A stretch of DNA of 64,000 nt from Salvator merianae (lineage: Eukaryota > Chordata > Lepidosauria > Squamata > Teiidae): contig QVOM02000074.1 of assembly GCA_003586115.2 (NCBI GenBank), positions 3,700,147-3,764,146 of the forward strand, given 5' to 3'. The number at the start of each line of letters is the position of its first letter. Within the stretch, counting starts at the first letter, position 1. Below are positions 11,495-23,400 of this stretch, piece by piece. Below the pieces are notes generated by a model, which did not search any database, was not told where the DNA came from, and worked only from the letters and a program-made list of their open reading frames with translations. A program made the translations under genes and the position numbers.

Positions 11495-11792
11495 ATCTAA
11501 ACTGATGTAAGATTCTAAAGAAAGAGGATGGTTGAGTCTTCTGAACTTAAAATTTTATCATGGGGGTGTATGTGTGTGCGAACCTGAACAGCAGCGTAGT
11601 AGAGTGGCTCTGTGGAACGCTGGCCAAAATAAGGGGGAAAAACCGCTTGGAAGATCTCAAAATGGGTCGTTTTTGAGAGCCTTCAAAAATTAAAACATTA
11701 GTGCTTCAGAAAACAGGGTTAGAGAGTCCAAATAATTCAAAATAGGAAAGAAAAAGACAACAGGGCTAAACAAAAGCCCCGGAAAAAACAAA

Positions 11793-12700
11793 ATGGCCAA
11801 TGTGGGGGGAAACCAAGAAAACGCAGTAAGTCCAGCATTACTTTCTACTTTACAAGAATTATTTTCTACTCAATTTTAAACCATGAAAACTGTTATACTC
11901 TCAGAGTGGAGAGACACATTAAAGGAATTGGAAGGAAAAATAAAAACCAATAAGAATGATATTAATGCTTTAAAAATCCTAACATCAAATTAAAAGATTC
12001 AACCACAACAATAATTGATGATAGCATTAATGTCTAAGAAAGCATCCGATCTCTAGATCAAGATTTAGAAGAAACAAAACAACATTTAATTCAATTAGAA
12101 AATAGACAGCATTGGAATAACATACACTTTCGTGGGGTCCCTGAATCAGAAAATGAAGGGGACTTGGCAGACTTTTTATTAAAATGCTGGAATGATTTAA
12201 TACCAGACATAAACATCAATAGGGCCGAAATTCATAGGGCCCATAGAAGTATTCAGAAGAAGCCAGAAAAAGGAAAGCCCCTGAGAGACATTATAGTCGC
12301 ATTTGTTAGTTACTATAAAAAGGAACAGATTTATAAAACACTTTGTGCAAGAAACCAACTTCAAATACAGGGTTGTCACACAATACAAGTCCTGCAAGAT
12401 TTGGCCCCATACACTTTATATCAGTGCTCTCTCCTAAAGCTGTGACATTACAATTAATTCAAGCTGACTTAAAATTTTGATGGATTTATCCAGCTACACT
12501 GCTTGTGATACACCAAGGAAAACGCCTGCTCGCATCCACACAAGTAGAAGCGCAACAAATGATGAAACAGCTAAAGCTAAACAACCCCTAGCCAGGCCAG
12601 CAACAAGAAACACAAGCCTCTCAGCCTCAAACCTCACAGTCTTTGCCACAAAATTGGCAGATGTTGCCTCAAAGAAAGAAGAGACTCAGGAACATTGACC
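11793..12700 (+). pseudogene. L1 ORF1p remnant (L1 no. 2)
   Basis: The first ATG at 11793 gives MANVGGNQENAVSPALLS before a stop. A frame at 12132-12445 carries HFRGVPESENEGDLADFL, INRAEIHRAHRSIQKKP and PLRDIIVAFVSYYKKEQIY, matching the L1 ORF1p RNA-recognition region (RGIPE, IERAHR, R-IIV-F--YKEKE). The coiled-coil part before it is interrupted by stops. ORF1p in intact L1s is an RNA-binding trimer and chaperone; this copy cannot make it. Confidence 0.85.
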
Positions 12701-13242
12701 TTAACACCAGGCGAACAATCCCTGACATGTTCTGCTCAGGAAAAAGCAAAATCTGAAGCTCTATCACCGTTTAAACTTCCGAGTGTAATAAGTATTTCTA
12801 ATTTCAAGCTATGCATTAAGCATCCTTATTTTCCCAGTAATGTACTTGATATTTACCTTTGAAATTTATACCCCCACATAGTTTAAGTTCTTGTGATGAT
12901 GTCGTTACCATAGTGGTGGCATCAGGTCTCTAAGCTACAGTGGCTTTCTGACCTCCTCAAAGAGTTAGGGCTCAAAAAAGTGCTAGATGCATAGCCCATA
13001 TTGTTAATACTGTTAACACTGTTAATACTTAAGTTAATGCATTTAAAAGTTGAAATGTTTGTATTGGCGCCAAGCGGCATTATTAACCTCATTTTAATAT
13101 ATATCTGTCCCAATGCCTCTATGGATATACAGGTCATAGCCAGTTTACAAATCACATCACTTTGCTTTATCTTAAACAAGAGTCTTCTCAAAACTAAATT
13201 TTTCTTATCCAGTTATTTCATATGGCAGGGAATTAAGCAAAG

Positions 13243-16200
13243 ATAATTTCATTTAATGTGAACGGGATTAATTCAGATGTTAAAAGAAGCAAACTTCGGG
13301 CATATCTGAAAAAAGGACACCCATCAATAATTTTCATTCAAGAAAGTCACCAAAGTGAAAAAATCAAGAAAATTGTATCATTTTCTAAACACTTATAAAG
13401 ACTACTCAGCACACACTACTTCTAAAACAAAAGGTGTGCTGATTTTAATTTCACAAAAGTTTCCTTTTATACCACAAAAAACAATAAAAGATCCAGGAGG
13501 GCGTTATATATTCTTAATCGGTAAACTTGAAAACAATTAGATTATGTTAGCCTCTATCTATGCCCCAAACAAAGCACAGAAATTGTATATTCATAACACA
13601 CTTATAAAACTACCTAAAATAGCCCAAGGCCATATATATAGGTGGTGACTTTAACCTTCCAGCAGACCAAATTAAATATAAACTTTTTATTTCTAAAAAG
13701 CAAAAACAGAAAACAAGCTTCTTAACACAATTTATCTAAATTCTGTAACAAAATGTGGCCTAACAGATTTATTTAGGTTTTGTAATCCCAATGCAAAAAA
13801 AATCCAAAGAATATATCTCTTCAATAGAAAATAATTTAGGTAAACTAATTTGTACCCAAAAATCTATTCAAGCAGCCCTGACCCAATTTTTCAAACAACA
13901 ATTTGAAAAATTTATTTCTCCTAGCACCCAACAGAATCCATTTTTAAACTCAACAAAACTTCCACAACTTACGAAACAACAAGTAGAAAGCTTAGAAAGA
14001 CCAATCGCACCAGATGAAATTAAAAACAAAACTAAGAACTTAAAATCTTGATAAATCTCCTGGCATGGACAGATTTCTAGCTACCTTTTACAAAAAATAC
14101 AAACAACTATTAATTCCACACCTACTAGCATTATTCAGTTATATTCTTGATACTGGCAAAATCCCACCTTCATGGAATGAAGCACAAATTGTTCTCTTCC
14201 CAAAACAAAAGACACTTCTCCCAGATTAGAGCAGTTTAGAACAATTTTTCTATTAACTCAAGACTTAAGGCTGGCACTATACTTACCCTAACTGGTCTCA
14301 AAAGACCAACATGGTTTCATCCGTCAATGTCAAATGACTGATCCCATTTGCTCCTTAATTAATATAATAACTCATAGCCATAATTACAAAAAACCGTTAG
14401 CAATTTATTCTCTCAATTTACAAAAAGCTTTTGATTCCCTATCCCATGATTGTTTGTTTACTGTCCTACATAAATATAGATTAGGACAAAAATTTCTAAA
14501 TACTGTACAAAGCATATATTCTTCAGCAACAGCCAAGATTACTGTTAATGGACTCCTTTCAGAAACAACACATATTGAAAAAAGCACATGCCAAGGCTGC
14601 CACTTTCCTCCCTACAATTTGCACTTGCTATAGAACCTCATTCAATAGCCATAAAACAATCAAAGGATATAATATGTTACTCTATAGGTAATCAGACAGT
14701 TACTATTAATCTCTTCGCAGATGACATTTTAATTTTGACTCAAGATCCACTAAAAACAATGCCAACATTGTTAAAATTATTTTATCAATTACATCTGAAG
14801 TCAGGGCTACAGATGAACGTGAAAAAATCTTTTATTTTATTTAAACATATTCCTCTGTGTATACAATTAATGGTCCAATCACTAACAGGCTTTAAGTTTC
14901 CTTCAAAAAAATTCAGATATTTAGGAATTCAAATTTTCGAAAATCCATACTCTCTTGTATCTGTAAAATATCTTTCTATGATTAAACAATTAAAAAAGGA
15001 AACAATTAGTTGGAATAAAAAACATTTTCTATTATCCAGCAGGATACCTGCAATAAATATGAAAATCCTTCCTAAAATCACTTTCCTGTTTCAGATGCTC
15101 CCAATCAAGCTGCCTCCAAAATTTTTTAATATACTGAACACATTACTAACTGATTTCATATATCTTGGGGGGAAAACTAGAATTATAGCAAAGTTAAGAT
15201 ATAGGCCTAAGAAACTAGGAGGCTGGGGAGTTCCAAATTTAGACATATATTATACAGCATTCCAACTTAAACAAATGATACAACTAACCGTACCATCACC
15301 TCCCAATTGGGCCAACTGGAATTCCAAAACATCCCCAATATCATTACAGATCCATTCCATACCACAATCCCACCTAACTTAGTAAATAAATTGCAACTGA
15401 CAGCTCAAGACATGTTAAAAAATTGTACTTCATGGAAAAGTAAAATTAGCGCTAACTATTCCCCAGAGACACCAATCTGCACGATCATCTATCAATTAAA
15501 AGGCCCAGCAGAAACCCTCTCCAAAAAACTTGCAGATTCAGGATTTAAGGTCTTGAAAGATCTCTTTAATACAGACAGATCTCTAAAAGATAGAACTCTT
15601 TTGCAATCAGTTCTTTCATCAAATCCAGGGTCATAGCTCCTAACTCAGGGAATGCTACCTTTTTTATCAGCTCCTGAGGTCAAGAAAAATGCCACTACAT
15701 CACCTACACAATTTGATGACATTATAGCCAAAAAATATATCAACACTAGTGGATTGATAAAAGAAATTTACCAATGTCTTCAACCATATGGGGATAGTAC
15801 TCTTGAAACCCTGCATAGCATATGGGCAACAGACCTCTCAAATCAAATCTCTAAGCAAGATTGGAAACAATTACTTCAAAATATTCTACAACATTCATAA
15901 ACCTTCAAGAAATACAACTCAAATTGATACATAGATGGTACAAAACCCGATCTGAATTGCCCACGTATCAAAACATACTTTGTCTGAATGCTGGCGCTGT
16001 ACAGGGCGAAGAGGGTCCTACCTTCACATGTGGTGGAGTTGTCCCACTGTGAAACAATTTTGGAAAGTAGTATTAGAAGAAACATCATGTATCTTAGCTA
16101 TAATAATATACTGGACTTCAGAAATATGCCTATTATGATACCATAGGAACTTAAACTTAACAAAACCTGCTACGCAATTGATGGATATTCTTCTTCTCTC

Positions 16201-16417
16201 AGCAAAACAATTAATAGCAGCAAATTGGAAAGCAAGCAATCCCTCATCTCTTCAAAAATGGTACGTGTCGCTTTGGATTATAGCAACATCAGAATGTATA
16301 ATGGTGCAATTGAAAAAAATGCATGGACAAGAATCTGAACTCTCATTTTATGCTATCTGGCATAAATTCCTGACTTATGCCCCGCAACACTCAGACTTCC
16401 CAGATTTAACCCGCTGA
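13243..16417 (+). pseudogene. L1 ORF2p remnant: endonuclease and reverse transcriptase
   Basis: It begins IISFNVNGINSDVKRSKL, then HPSIIFIQES, the APE-type endonuclease start (N-VNGI, Q-E). Later come KSPGMD-like sequence (14056 on), IPPSWNEAQIVLFPK (about 14161), QKAFDSLSHD (about 14423), CQGCHFPP (14589 on, where GCPLSP is usual), LFADDILIL with the catalytic DD at 14720-14725, and the thumb block RYRPKKLGGWGVPNLDIYY (about 15200). The longest open piece is 14588-15382 (264 codons). Stops and frameshifts in the EN domain, between EN and RT, and in the C-terminal part show it is dead. Confidence 0.92.
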
Positions 16418-16598
16418 AACTTTGGCCTGGAAGTATATTTGTAGGATAATAACCATTTCTTGTAAGGCACACTTATGTTCATATTTTATTTTTGTATATT
16501 TACAAAAGAATGGTATTCTTATTTATTTGTCCATATTATGAGACATTGTTGTAAGATAAATTTACAATAAAAATTATATTAGAAATTTTTTTATCATG

Positions 16599-16800
16599 CT
16601 GACTGTTGTTTAAATTGGATTGCAAAATGGTTTTGGTTAAGAGATAAAAGATTGTTGCAGTTGGAAGGTCATGATCTACGATATGGTTGGAATGGTTACT
16701 TATGGTATGGTAAAAGTGAATGCTGCCTTCAAAAATCATTATGTAAGATATGCTTTATGGAAAGTCTGGAATAAATATAAAAGTAAATTATACACCAAAA
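16599..16800 (+). pseudogene. L1 no. 1, ORF2 C-terminal continuation
   Basis: It reads WFWLRDKRLLQLEGHDLRYG and then WNGYLWYGK, the block that follows the thumb in L1 ORF2p. It continues the frame order broken at 11562 by L1 no. 2, confirming the nesting. Similarity fades near 16800. Confidence 0.8.
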
Positions 16801-16804
16801 TATC

Positions 16805-18412
16805 AATGTTAGGTACTAGGAATTAGAATCAGATATGGAAAAAGTTAATAAACAGGTAAAGAGATGGAAGAAAAAATATTTGGGTTTTCTCACAAGAATT
16901 AGCGCTTTTAAGATTTTGTTATTTCCAAAAATTTTGTCCATGTTGCAGATGCTGCCAGAATGTATACCAAAAAAAGTTTTGAAAGTTTGGGACAATAAAA
17001 TGAATTGGTGGCTAGCAGGTAATAAAAAAACCGAGGTTAAGGAAGACGGTATTAAAAGCCACAGTGGAAGATGGGGGATGAGTATCCCTAGTCTGTAGAA
17101 GTATCATGATGCATTTCACATAATGCAGTTAGTAGAGCTACAATACACTAATAAGAAATGGTGTAGAATGGAAAGAGAAATTAAGGTATATGGAATGATG
17201 AATTAATGTTTACTTTAGTAAAAAAAAAAAAGCCAAGAAAAATATATTGGACCTTTCAGAGGAGTAGTGCAAACATGGAAAAAATGGAAAAGAATTCGTT
17301 GGAAGGGAATAGTAAGTTGGCATTGGTATGAATAGTAGGAATAAAGTGGTTGAGGAAAGGATAATTGAAAAGATGAAAGATCAAGGTCTTGTAAGGTTGG
17401 AACATTTATTTGATGAAGGTGGAAGTCTGTTATCAGTAGCTGAATTGGAAGAGATGTTTAGAAGAAGTAATCAGTTATTAATAAGAGGATTATGGAATTA
17501 TTTTAACAAGGAAGAGATAAGAGGGTTGGTTAGGAAGGAAAACACCCCTTGGGAGAATGTGGTAGAATAGGTAATGAAAGGAGGAAAGGAAGGGGGGGGG
17601 GGGAATATATAAGCTTATTATAGGTATGGGGAATAAAATCAAGAAATCATTGTGGAGACGTTGAAAAGATGATATCAGGATAGAAGGATATTCAAAGGGA
17701 GATTTTAAGTATTAAAAGAACAAAACAAAACAGGGTAAAGGAAATGAAGATGAAGATTTAACAAAGTGGTATAGAATCCCCTGTCAAATAGCTCACTTAT
17801 TTAGAAGAACCAACTTGAACGGTTGGTATGGATCTTAATGAAGGGAACATATATTCATCAATTTTGTAATTGTGGGAATGTACAGAAGCTTTGTGAGAAG
17901 ATCCAAGAAAATATGGAAAATTATGCAATTGGAATCAACACCTTTTTTTTTTTTGACTAAGGATATTTGTTCAATGCGTAATAGAGATTTGAGATTGAAT
18001 AGGTTAGAGGAGTTTTGTCTGGAATAGTGGCAGTGTTGTCAGTGCTTGGGTGGAAGGAGAGTACAAATAGACATTGGAGAAATGGATGTATTATTTATTT
18101 GAAGCAATGAGATTTCAAATATTGAATAACAATACTTTAAGGATAGAAGGGCAAAAAGTAGATGGAGATTTGAGAGGAAAATGGAAGGGGATCGTGGAAT
18201 ATTTGGTGAAGGAAGCAAGGAGTGACCAGGAAAGAAATCAGGTATTATATGTGATAGTTTTAGTTAGGGGGGGTGGATTCACTAAGGGGAGGGATTATGA
18301 ATGTACAGGTATATAAGTATTATAAATTGATGAATGTATAGATTTGTGGGATTTGTCAATGTTTTATTTGTAATTTGTTTCAATTTTGTAAAAATTCATT
18401 TTAAAAAATGCC
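16805..18412 (+). pseudogene. L1 LINE no. 3, 5'-truncated, with 3' end
   Basis: From about 16835 a thumb-type block (KRWKKKYLGFLTRISAFKILLFPKI, then QMLPECIPKK) appears again, although L1 no. 1 had already passed this region, so this is a separate copy. Further ORF2-like text is at 17328-17570 and 18074-18316. The 3' end near 18412 is A-rich (ttttaaaaaa). Many stops. Confidence 0.72.
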
Positions 18413-19565
18413 CTCTAACATTTCTATGGCAACTTATGGCAGGGGTTCCAGGTGTAACATCCTGCATCAGAAGCACGAAAATGTTCCCTTCCTCATTCCA
18501 TCGTTGAGCCCAGACAGCCTTCACAACTCAGCAGGAGAAAATGAGGCGTAGATAAGCTTGCACTGTCATACTGAGGAGGATCTGGCATAGTTCTGTCAGA
18601 CACATCCCCAATAAAGGTGCTTATTGGAGAGCTAGTTAGACTGTGTTTCAGTCAGATAGGGATCTGATAATAAAGTGTTAAAGGGAATCTGACAGGAGTG
18701 AAAATAAAGGTGAAAATAAAGACAGGTATCAGACAGCAAAAAAAAAAAAGCTGATACTAGATGGAAAGAGGTAGAGGGTGAGTTTCCCTTTCCCTCTTGA
18801 GTTTACAACAGGCAGTCGGCCATGGGTTATAGAGTGAGGTGTTAGGCTTTAAGGTCCAGGATGTGAGTCAAACCTGCTTTATAAATACTCTAAGTACTAT
18901 ATATATATCTACAGAGAAAAATACTATTTGATTTAATTAACAGAGCTGATGGTGAGCTTTCTAAATATATTCATAATGCCCTTCATATTTATAAGACCTT
19001 ATTACCATCAGCAATGTTATAATATAAGAAAGTTGTGTTTCTATTTTAAGACAATAGTGAAGTCTCACAGCTATCTGTTACAGATATACTGGGTTCTTTC
19101 GGATCACTGTGCCAAGGCTTACAGGTAATGTTCCCAGAAGAGGATAGTTACATTGGTGGTCAGCATGGGGGAGCACAGTTGGAAGCTCCTTCCTCTGCTG
19201 AATGCTGGTTCATGAACTTTTTTTGAAGTCCATGTGGACTTCAAAATTAATCTCACAAACAGGTTTTCAGCAGGGGTAGAAGCTTCTTCCTGCACTTGTA
19301 TACACTGGCCACCACTGAATTTGGATAGTGTCAACCTACTGAAGAAATTAAAAAGCAAGGTTTACAGATGAATGATTTAATTAAATAAGTTATTGATAGT
19401 GCCAGATATTTTTAATTATTTTTCCCTCCAGACTGTAAGCTGATCTGATGACAGGTCATAATAGGTGGTGACTCGAATCTCTAAAGTTTGAAGGCAAATT
19501 ATGGCTGTATTTTTCACTTAAGCTAAATCTCTCTCTTTCTCTCTCTCTTTCCTTTTTTTCCACAG

Positions 19566-19606
19566 ATTGGATCATTCTTTGGGAAAACCTGGTCTCTTTC
19601 TTCCAG
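19566..19606 (+). CDS. KCNQ1: KCNQ1 exon 14 (linker to helix D), 6 bp shorter than human
   Basis: A 41-bp exon flanked by acceptor ttccacag (ending 19565) and donor gtacac (19607 on). Joined to exon 13 it completes the split Arg codon and reads LDHSLGKPGLFLP, leaving one base. Human exon 14 is 47 bp and reads LDQSIGKPSLFISVS, so this copy lacks two codons without changing the phase (41 and 47 are both 2 modulo 3). The GKP core and the hydrophobic LF are kept. No GT lies 6 bp downstream that would restore the human length, so the shortening looks real rather than a donor choice. The exon is too short to be found by an ORF scan; it was placed by splice-site phase and residue similarity. Confidence 0.93.
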
Positions 19607-19943
19607 GTACACAAATATATTTATAAATCTGTTAGCTGATGAAGGGCAGGGAGCTTACCTAACTGAAAAAATAGCTTATTTGTTTTCCTGGATTCACCTA
19701 AGAGGTCAACAAGAAGCTGGGAAAGGCATCCCTATAGAACATTTCTAATGCTTGTTTTTCTTAAAAAAAAAAGCAGCCTATAATTCACTATGGTAAAAGT
19801 GAGAAGAACTGCAACTTCATGGCATGGGAAGTGAAAGCAAATAAATGAAATAAAACTTGTGGTTGGAGATGTTTAAAGTCTCCTATCTGTACAGGACTCA
19901 CTGAAAATAAGATTGTCCTCTTAATGGTTGTTAGATTCATTAT

Positions 19944-22215
19944 TTATTTGTTTGTTTGTTTGCATTTTTATCCCACCTTATACCCAAAGGTCTCAGGGTG
20001 GGTTACAACAATTTAAATAAATAATAATAAAAAAGAACACAAAAGGCACCCTATTAGCTATTGAAGGTGGTAGTACAACCAGGAGAGCCTCATCTACAGA
20101 TATTAAGGCACGGGCAGGTTGATATGGGAGAAGACGTTTCTTTAGATATTTGAGGCCCAAGCCTTATAGGTTAAGGTTAACACCTTGAATTGGGCTCGGT
20201 AGCAAATTGGCAGCCAGTACAGCTTTTTTAAGACTAGCATGACATGCATCCAGCCATCCGTTCTAGTCAGCAGTCTTGCTGCTGCACAAGTTGCAGCTTC
20301 TGAACCATCTTCAAGGACAGCCCCATGTAAAGTATGTTACAGTAATTCAATCTGGAAGTTACCAAAGCATGGATTACTGTGGCCAGATTGTCTCTGTTCA
20401 GAAGGGGTCATAGTTGATGAACCAGCCGTAGCTAGAGATATGCATTCTTGGCCGCTGCCTCCAAGTGTAAGCATAGAGTCCAAGAGTACACCCAGATTCC
20501 ATGCCTGTCCTTTCCAGGGCAAAGCAACTCCATCGAGGGCCACGTGCCTTCCCACTTCATGGACCTGAGACCCCGTGACACACAGCACGTCCATCTTGTC
20601 TGGATTCAGCTTCAATTTATTGCCCCTCATCCAGTCCATTTCTGTTTCCGGGTACCTGTCCAGCACTTCAACCACTTGTCCTGGTTCAGATGGCACAGAT
20701 ATGTAGAGCTGGGGGTCATCTGCATATTGATGACATCTTACTCCAAATCTCCTGATGACCTCTCCCAGTGGCTTCATATAGATATTGAAAAGCATGGGAG
20801 ATAAAATCGACTCCTGAGGAACCCAACACCTGAGTTCCCAGGATGACAAGCAGGAATCTCCCACAACTACCCTCTGAAATCGGCCTTGGAGATAGGAGCA
20901 GAACCACTGTAACACAGTGCCTCCAACTCCTAAACTCCGTAGTCTCTCCAGAAGGATATGATGATCAATGGTGTCAAAAGCTGATCCAGGAGAACCGATA
21001 GAGACGCATTCCCCTTGTCTTTTTCTCAGATAAGCAGAGGTGTAGCGAGGGGGGGCGGAAGGGGCGGAGCGCCCCGGGTGGTGCGTTATCCGGGGCGGGC
21101 GGCCCACGGAGCCAGGGCCCCGCCCACCGGCACCCTCGCTCGTCGCCCCGGGCGGCCCACCCGGCGGCGGCGGCAGCGGTCGTCGGCTCCTCACCCCGGT
21201 GTGCCCGCCCGCCAGTGTGCGTGTGGGCGGAGCCAGCGAGCGCGCATGCGTGCGGGCAGGGCCATCGAGGCCGCCGCTGACCAGGCCAAGGAGCGCGGCC
21301 CGCGCCGGGCGGGCTGGGCCGGGCCGACGAGCAAGGCCGCCACGGGCCGGTCTGGGCCGAGGAGTGCGGCCCCCGCTGGGCGGGCCGGTCCGGTCCAGTC
21401 CGAGGAGCACGGCCCCCGCCGGGCGGGGCGGGCCAGGCCGACGAGCAAGGCTGCTGCCAGGCGGGGCGGGGCGGGCTGGGGTGAGGAGCAAGGCTGTCAC
21501 TGGCTGGGCCGGGCCGGGGCAACGAGCAAGGCCGCCGCCGGGCGGGCCGGGGCAAGGAGCAAGGCCGCCGCCGGGCGGGCTGGGGCAACGAGCAAGGCCG
21601 CTGGCGGGTGGGGCGACGAGCGGGGCATGCGCGCTTGCTGGCCACGCCCATACGCATGCGCGCTCGCTGGCCCCGCCCACATGCATGTGCGCTCGCTGGC
21701 CCCGCCCCTAGCCCCGGGCGTCAACGCTGCTAGTAGCCCCAGGCGTCAAAGCTGCTAGCTACGCCAGTGCAGAGAAGGTCATCAAGTAGGGCAACCATGG
21801 TGGTTTCTGTGCCATAACCAGACCTGTAACCAATTGAAATGGGTCTAGATATTTAGCTTCTTCCAAACATGGTTGTAGTTGAACAGCTATGGCCCTCTCT
21901 AATACTGCTATGGGCCTCTCTAATACCTCAAAACTGGTATGTTGGCCAGCGGGTGATGGTTGTTTAAATCATCTGGATCCAGCGAGGACTTCTGAGGAGG
22001 GCGTACCACCGCCTCTTTAAGAGCCAGCAGGACCACCCCATCTCTCAAGGAGGCATTTACTACTCCCTGGACCCACACAGTCAATCCTCCTTGCTAGCTT
22101 TTATCAACCAAGAAGGGCATGGATCTAGAGGGCATGTAGTAGGTCAAAACCTAGCAAGCAGCTTGTCCACATCAATTAATGAAGATGGCAAGGTAGTAGC
22201 TTCCCTGTGAAGCTG
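19944..22215 (-). mobile_element. L2-clade LINE on - strand, split by a hAT element
   Basis: Reading the - strand, RT text begins near 22200 (LIDVDKLL, CPSWLIKAS), continues through 21778, is cut by the insertion 21035-21769, and resumes at 21026 with SFDTIDHHILLERLRSLGVGG, VPQESILSPMLFNIY, and HQYADDPQLY (catalytic YADD about 20727), down to about 20250. The 3' end (19944-20040) has the usual L2-like tail with cccaccttatacccaaagg and a tttatttgtttg repeat. AFDTIDH, MKPLGEVIRRFG and the tail are L2/CR1-superfamily features; L2 is the best fit. Several stops lie outside the long open stretch. Confidence 0.85.
21035..21769. mobile_element. GC-rich hAT-type element with 8-bp TSD
   Basis: Left end CAGAGGTGTAGCGAGG and inverted right end CACTGGCGTAGCTAGC. 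Flanks cagataag (21027-21034) and cagagaag (21770-21777) are an 8-bp duplication with one mismatch, as for hAT. The interior is very GC- and CpG-rich with tandem gacgagcaaggccgc units, and subterminal arms around 21216-21250 and 21653-21687 (gcgagcgcgcatgcg) are inverted copies. It splits the L2 reading frame. A relative starts at 48584. No transposase is encoded. Confidence 0.88.
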
Positions 22216-22274
22216 ATACTATGTTTGTGCATCATGTATATGTAAGGTGTCATCACTGGCCTGTAGTTCTAGGA

Positions 22275-23400
22275 AAGTTCATTATTATTATTATTTGTAT
22301 TTGTATTTATATTTGGATCACGATAAACTCACTATACAAACAGATAAAATAAATTACCTAAAACAAAATCAGTGCCTACATTGGGAGGGGATGCTGTTCT
22401 CTCAGCCAAAGAGAGAGAACATCAGATGTCTAAATACATACAGTGATCCATCTCCGAGGAGAGACTGTTCCATAGCCTGGGGGCTGTCACTGAGAATGCC
22501 CTCCCACATGTCTCCACTCCCTTAACTGCTGAAGGGGATGGACAGCCAAGAGGTTCTCACTGGCAGATCTTGGGGCACAGGCAGGTCTGTTTGGGAGGAG
22601 GTGTTTCTTTAGATATTTGGGACCCGAGCTGTTTAGAGCCTTATAGCTTAACATTAGTACATTGAGCCAGACTTGGTAGTAAATAGTTAGTCGGTGTAGT
22701 TCTTTTAGGACAAGCATGCTGTGCGTCTGGCCAACAGTACCAGTTTATAGTCTAACTACTGTATTCTGTAAAAGTTACAGTTTCTGAACTATCTTGAAAG
22801 CCAGCCCGCTTGGGGCAGATAACAATAGTCCAATTGGAAAGGAACCAGAGAACGCATTACTGTGGCCAGACTGTCTCTGTACAGAAAGTGCTATAGCTGG
22901 TGAACCATTCACATAGCTGGAAATAGACATTCCTGGCCACCACCTCCATTTGAGCACAGTATCAGCACAGAGTCCAGGAGCACACCCAGATTATGCAGCT
23001 GTTCTGTCCAGGGCAAAGAAAACCCATCAAGAATAGAATGCCTCCCTTCTTCATGGACACGAGACCCTGTAATACACAGCACTTGTCTGGTCTGGATTCA
23101 GCTTCAATTTATTGGACTCCATCCAGCCCATTACTGCCTCCAAGCATCTGCCAAGCACATTGACTGCCTCTCCTGATTCAGATGCCACAGAGAGGTGCCA
23201 TGTGCATATAGATGACCTTTCACTCCAAATCTCCTGATGACCTTTCCCAGTGCTTCATATAGATATTAAAGAGCATGGGAGATAAGACTGAGTCCTGAGG
23301 AACCTCACAAGTGAGTTCCCTAGATGTCAAGCAAAAATTTTCCATAACCTCTTTCCGGCATTGGCCTTGGAGCTGGCAAAAAGTGGATCTGGAAGTGGCT
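22275..23400 (-). pseudogene. second - strand L2-type LINE 3' fragment
   Basis: It is parallel in content to 20000-20950: tttctttagatatttggg, ttggtagtaaatagttagtc, the ccagcccattactgcctcc and gatagataggag-like blocks recur in the same order. It begins with an (ATT)n/(TTTGTA)n tail at 22275-22315. More decayed than the neighbour, it probably represents an independent insertion rather than a segmental copy, since each has its own tail. Confidence 0.72.

Larger units (their letters stand above)
11563..16588 (+). mobile_element. near-full-length L1 LINE no. 2, nested in L1 no. 1
   Basis: A 10-bp direct repeat TTTTATCATG flanks the element (11553-11562 and 16589-16598). L1 no. 1 coding similarity stops at the left copy and resumes right after the right copy, which fixes the borders. 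Inside are a 5' region, an ORF1 remnant (11793-12700), an ORF2 remnant (13243-16417) and an A-rich 3' end (aataaaaattatatt). Length (~5.0 kb) fits a full-length or nearly full-length reptile L1. Both ORFs carry stops and shifts. Confidence 0.92.

Noticed and set aside
11181..11505. alanine/arginine-rich ORFs on both strands
   Set aside because: They are translations of GC-rich tandem units in the hAT MITE at 11227-11494.
20337..21686. 449-codon - strand ORF
   Set aside because: It is an artefact: the C-terminal half is L2 reverse transcriptase, the N-terminal half is translated GC-rich hAT element sequence joined by an insertion with its own TIRs and TSD.
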